From Byssochlamys sp. IMV 00236 (Eukaryota; Ascomycota; Eurotiomycetes; Eurotiales; Thermoascaceae), in NCBI GenBank assembly GCA_001931875.2, contig MSJH02000819.1, positions 124,001 through 188,000 of the forward strand: DNA of 64,000 bases, given 5' to 3'. The notes beneath the pieces were generated by a model. That model had not been told where the DNA came from and did not search any database. It saw only the letters and a list, made by a program, of their open reading frames with translations. Positions 62,814 through 64,000 of the stretch are shown piece by piece; position 1 is the stretch's first letter, and each line of letters starts with the position of its first letter. A program made the position numbers and the translations under genes.

Positions 62814-63983
62814 TCACCACTTATTATCAAAGACTTTACCGTTAACATAATTGACCATTTCGTTGACGGGGGAGAGATGGTCTCGTCCGGCCCCGAAAAG
62901 CATGCCTTGGCGCATCACTTTCCGATAGTTCTTGCCGGGCGACACCTTGCCCAGAACGTATTCCTGGCGCGTCTCGACACGGGTTGGGACGGGAATGGAG
63001 CGGCCGACAATGGCCTCCATACCTTGCCAGGCGAAGGTGATGGCCTCTTTGGCTCCGGCAGGAATGCCCGCCTCGTCGAGCATAAGAATCTTCGTGGTCG
63101 GGTAGTTTTCTTGGATATACTTTGTGATGTTGGGGTTGTACGCGCCACCTCCACACATGAAGATCTCGTCAATGTGTAGGTCTTTGGGCGCATAGCGACG
63201 GTAGTGGTCCACGATTGCCTGAGCCGTGATGCGGGTAATACTGGCAACCACATCGTCAGGAGTGAGGCCCTTAGCCTCTGCTTTAGAGATAAATTCGAAC
63301 GCCAGGGTGTCCCGGAAAACCTCACGACCAGTGGTCTTGGGCGGGTCCAGGCGGAAGTATGGGTGGTTCTGGAGGAAGTCGTCCACGAGTTCCTGGTCGA
63401 CTTTTCCGCGGGCGCCCATCTCGCCATTTTTATCGTACTCTTGCTCGCCGTTGGTGTAGTGACGAACCACAGCATCAATGAACACGTTTCCAGGGCCGGT
63501 ATCGAAGTCATAGCAGGCATCGATGCCGCCGTGGGAGTCGGGCGGGATGAAACATACGTTGGCGATACCGCCAATGTTTTGACAGGCACGCAGCTTCGTT
63601 GGGTGGTGCAGAACCAAGGCATCAAAGAAAGCGATGAGCGGCGCACCCTGACGGCCGGCCGCCTGGTCACTGACACGGAAGTCCGTGACCGTTGTGATGC
63701 CGGTGCGAGCGGCGAGGAATGAACCCTCGGCCATTGTGAGGGCGCTGCGCACTTCTCCAGGCTCGGGCATGGAAAGGAGCCAGATGGTCTGACCGTGAGA
63801 TCCTAGGACATCGATGGTTGAGATGTCCACGTTGTAGTCCTGGCAGAACTGCTTGACAGCGGCCGCAAATGTCTCTCCCAGAATAACGTTGACTTCCGAT
63901 AGCTCCGAGGGGGAGGTCTTGTTGTGAAGGATGATGTTCATAACACGCTTTTTGATTGTCTGCTCTAGAGGGATTTCTCCGTA
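62814..63983 (-). CDS. AnmK-like anhydro-N-acetylmuramic acid kinase family protein (5' end outside the window)
   Basis: The last exon, 389 codons, stop at 62814. At 63983 the frame is preceded by a good acceptor (TTTCAG|TAC), so the gene starts beyond the window. Family signatures: '[17 protein letters not shown]', '[20 protein letters not shown]', '[16 protein letters not shown]', the phosphate-binding '[16 protein letters not shown]', '[14 protein letters not shown]' and '[20 protein letters not shown]'. In bacteria AnmK cleaves and phosphorylates 1,6-anhydroMurNAc from peptidoglycan recycling, using the sugar-kinase/actin ATPase fold. Fungi make no peptidoglycan, so the natural substrate here is unknown; scavenged bacterial sugar or another anhydrosugar is possible. 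Confidence 0.92.
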   Translation of the reverse strand, partial: YGEIPLEQTIKKRVMNIILHNKTSPSELSEVNVILGETFAAAVKQFCQDYNVDISTIDVLGSHGQTIWLLSMPEPGEVRSALTMAEGSFLAARTGITTVTDFRVSDQAAGRQGAPLIAFFDALVLHHPTKLRACQNIGGIANVCFIPPDSHGGIDACYDFDTGPGNVFIDAVVRHYTNGEQEYDKNGEMGARGKVDQELVDDFLQNHPYFRLDPPKTTGREVFRDTLAFEFISKAEAKGLTPDDVVASITRITAQAIVDHYRRYAPKDLHIDEIFMCGGGAYNPNITKYIQENYPTTKILMLDEAGIPAGAKEAITFAWQGMEAIVGRSIPVPTRVETRQEYVLGKVSPGKNYRKVMRQGMLFGAGRDHLSPVNEMVNYVNGKVFDNKW

Positions 63984-64000
63984 CTGAAATTAAGGCCGCG

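Overview
The window looks like chromosomal DNA of a filamentous ascomycete, most likely Eurotiales (Aspergillus or Penicillium type). This is inferred from short GT-AG introns (about 46-225 nt, mostly 50-80), single-gene units on both strands, Zn2Cys6 regulators, a DUF7702-like membrane protein, APH-like kinases and the overall protein character. No operons, CRISPR arrays or intact transposons are seen. A 20-N assembly gap lies at 36483-36502. I rebuilt spliced gene models by hand; for every multi-exon gene with both ends in the window, the coding length is a multiple of three.

0-12 kb: a JmjC protein; a nine-exon biotin-dependent carboxylase of urea-carboxylase layout (no amidase domain), divergent from a PxpA-like LamB/YcsF gene across a promoter rich in GATA motifs; a tRNA-Arg(ACG); phosphopantothenoylcysteine decarboxylase; a small membrane protein; a Cys-rich unknown. 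12-24 kb: a CUE-AlkB-GRF fusion, a degenerate-vWA protein with a small membrane-protein ORF just upstream, an FTS/AKTIP-type E2 variant, a membrane-associated unknown, and a TALE homeobox/C2H2 regulator. 24-28 kb is gene-poor, with two decayed genes and a small kinase-like gene. 29-40 kb: a DUF7702-like membrane protein, a Zn2Cys6 regulator, an unknown, PEX7, an Lso2/CCDC124 homologue and an APH-like protein. 40-54 kb: an acetolactate synthase with unusual residues, a peroxisomal-type FAD oxidase, GlnRS (with an 8-nt microexon), GPI8 and CDC45. 54-64 kb: a DUF1330-like protein, a secreted GH47 mannosidase, a second Zn2Cys6 regulator and a 5'-truncated AnmK-like kinase.

Most genes are independent housekeeping or accessory units. 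The best candidate for a small working system is the divergent carboxylase/PxpA pair, probably a nitrogen-regulated pathway for 5-oxoproline or another amide/lactam. The most striking single gene is the acetolactate synthase, which carries non-consensus residues at two classical inhibitor-resistance positions. A short hairpin-bearing dispersed repeat occurs twice (10.9 and 39.3 kb).
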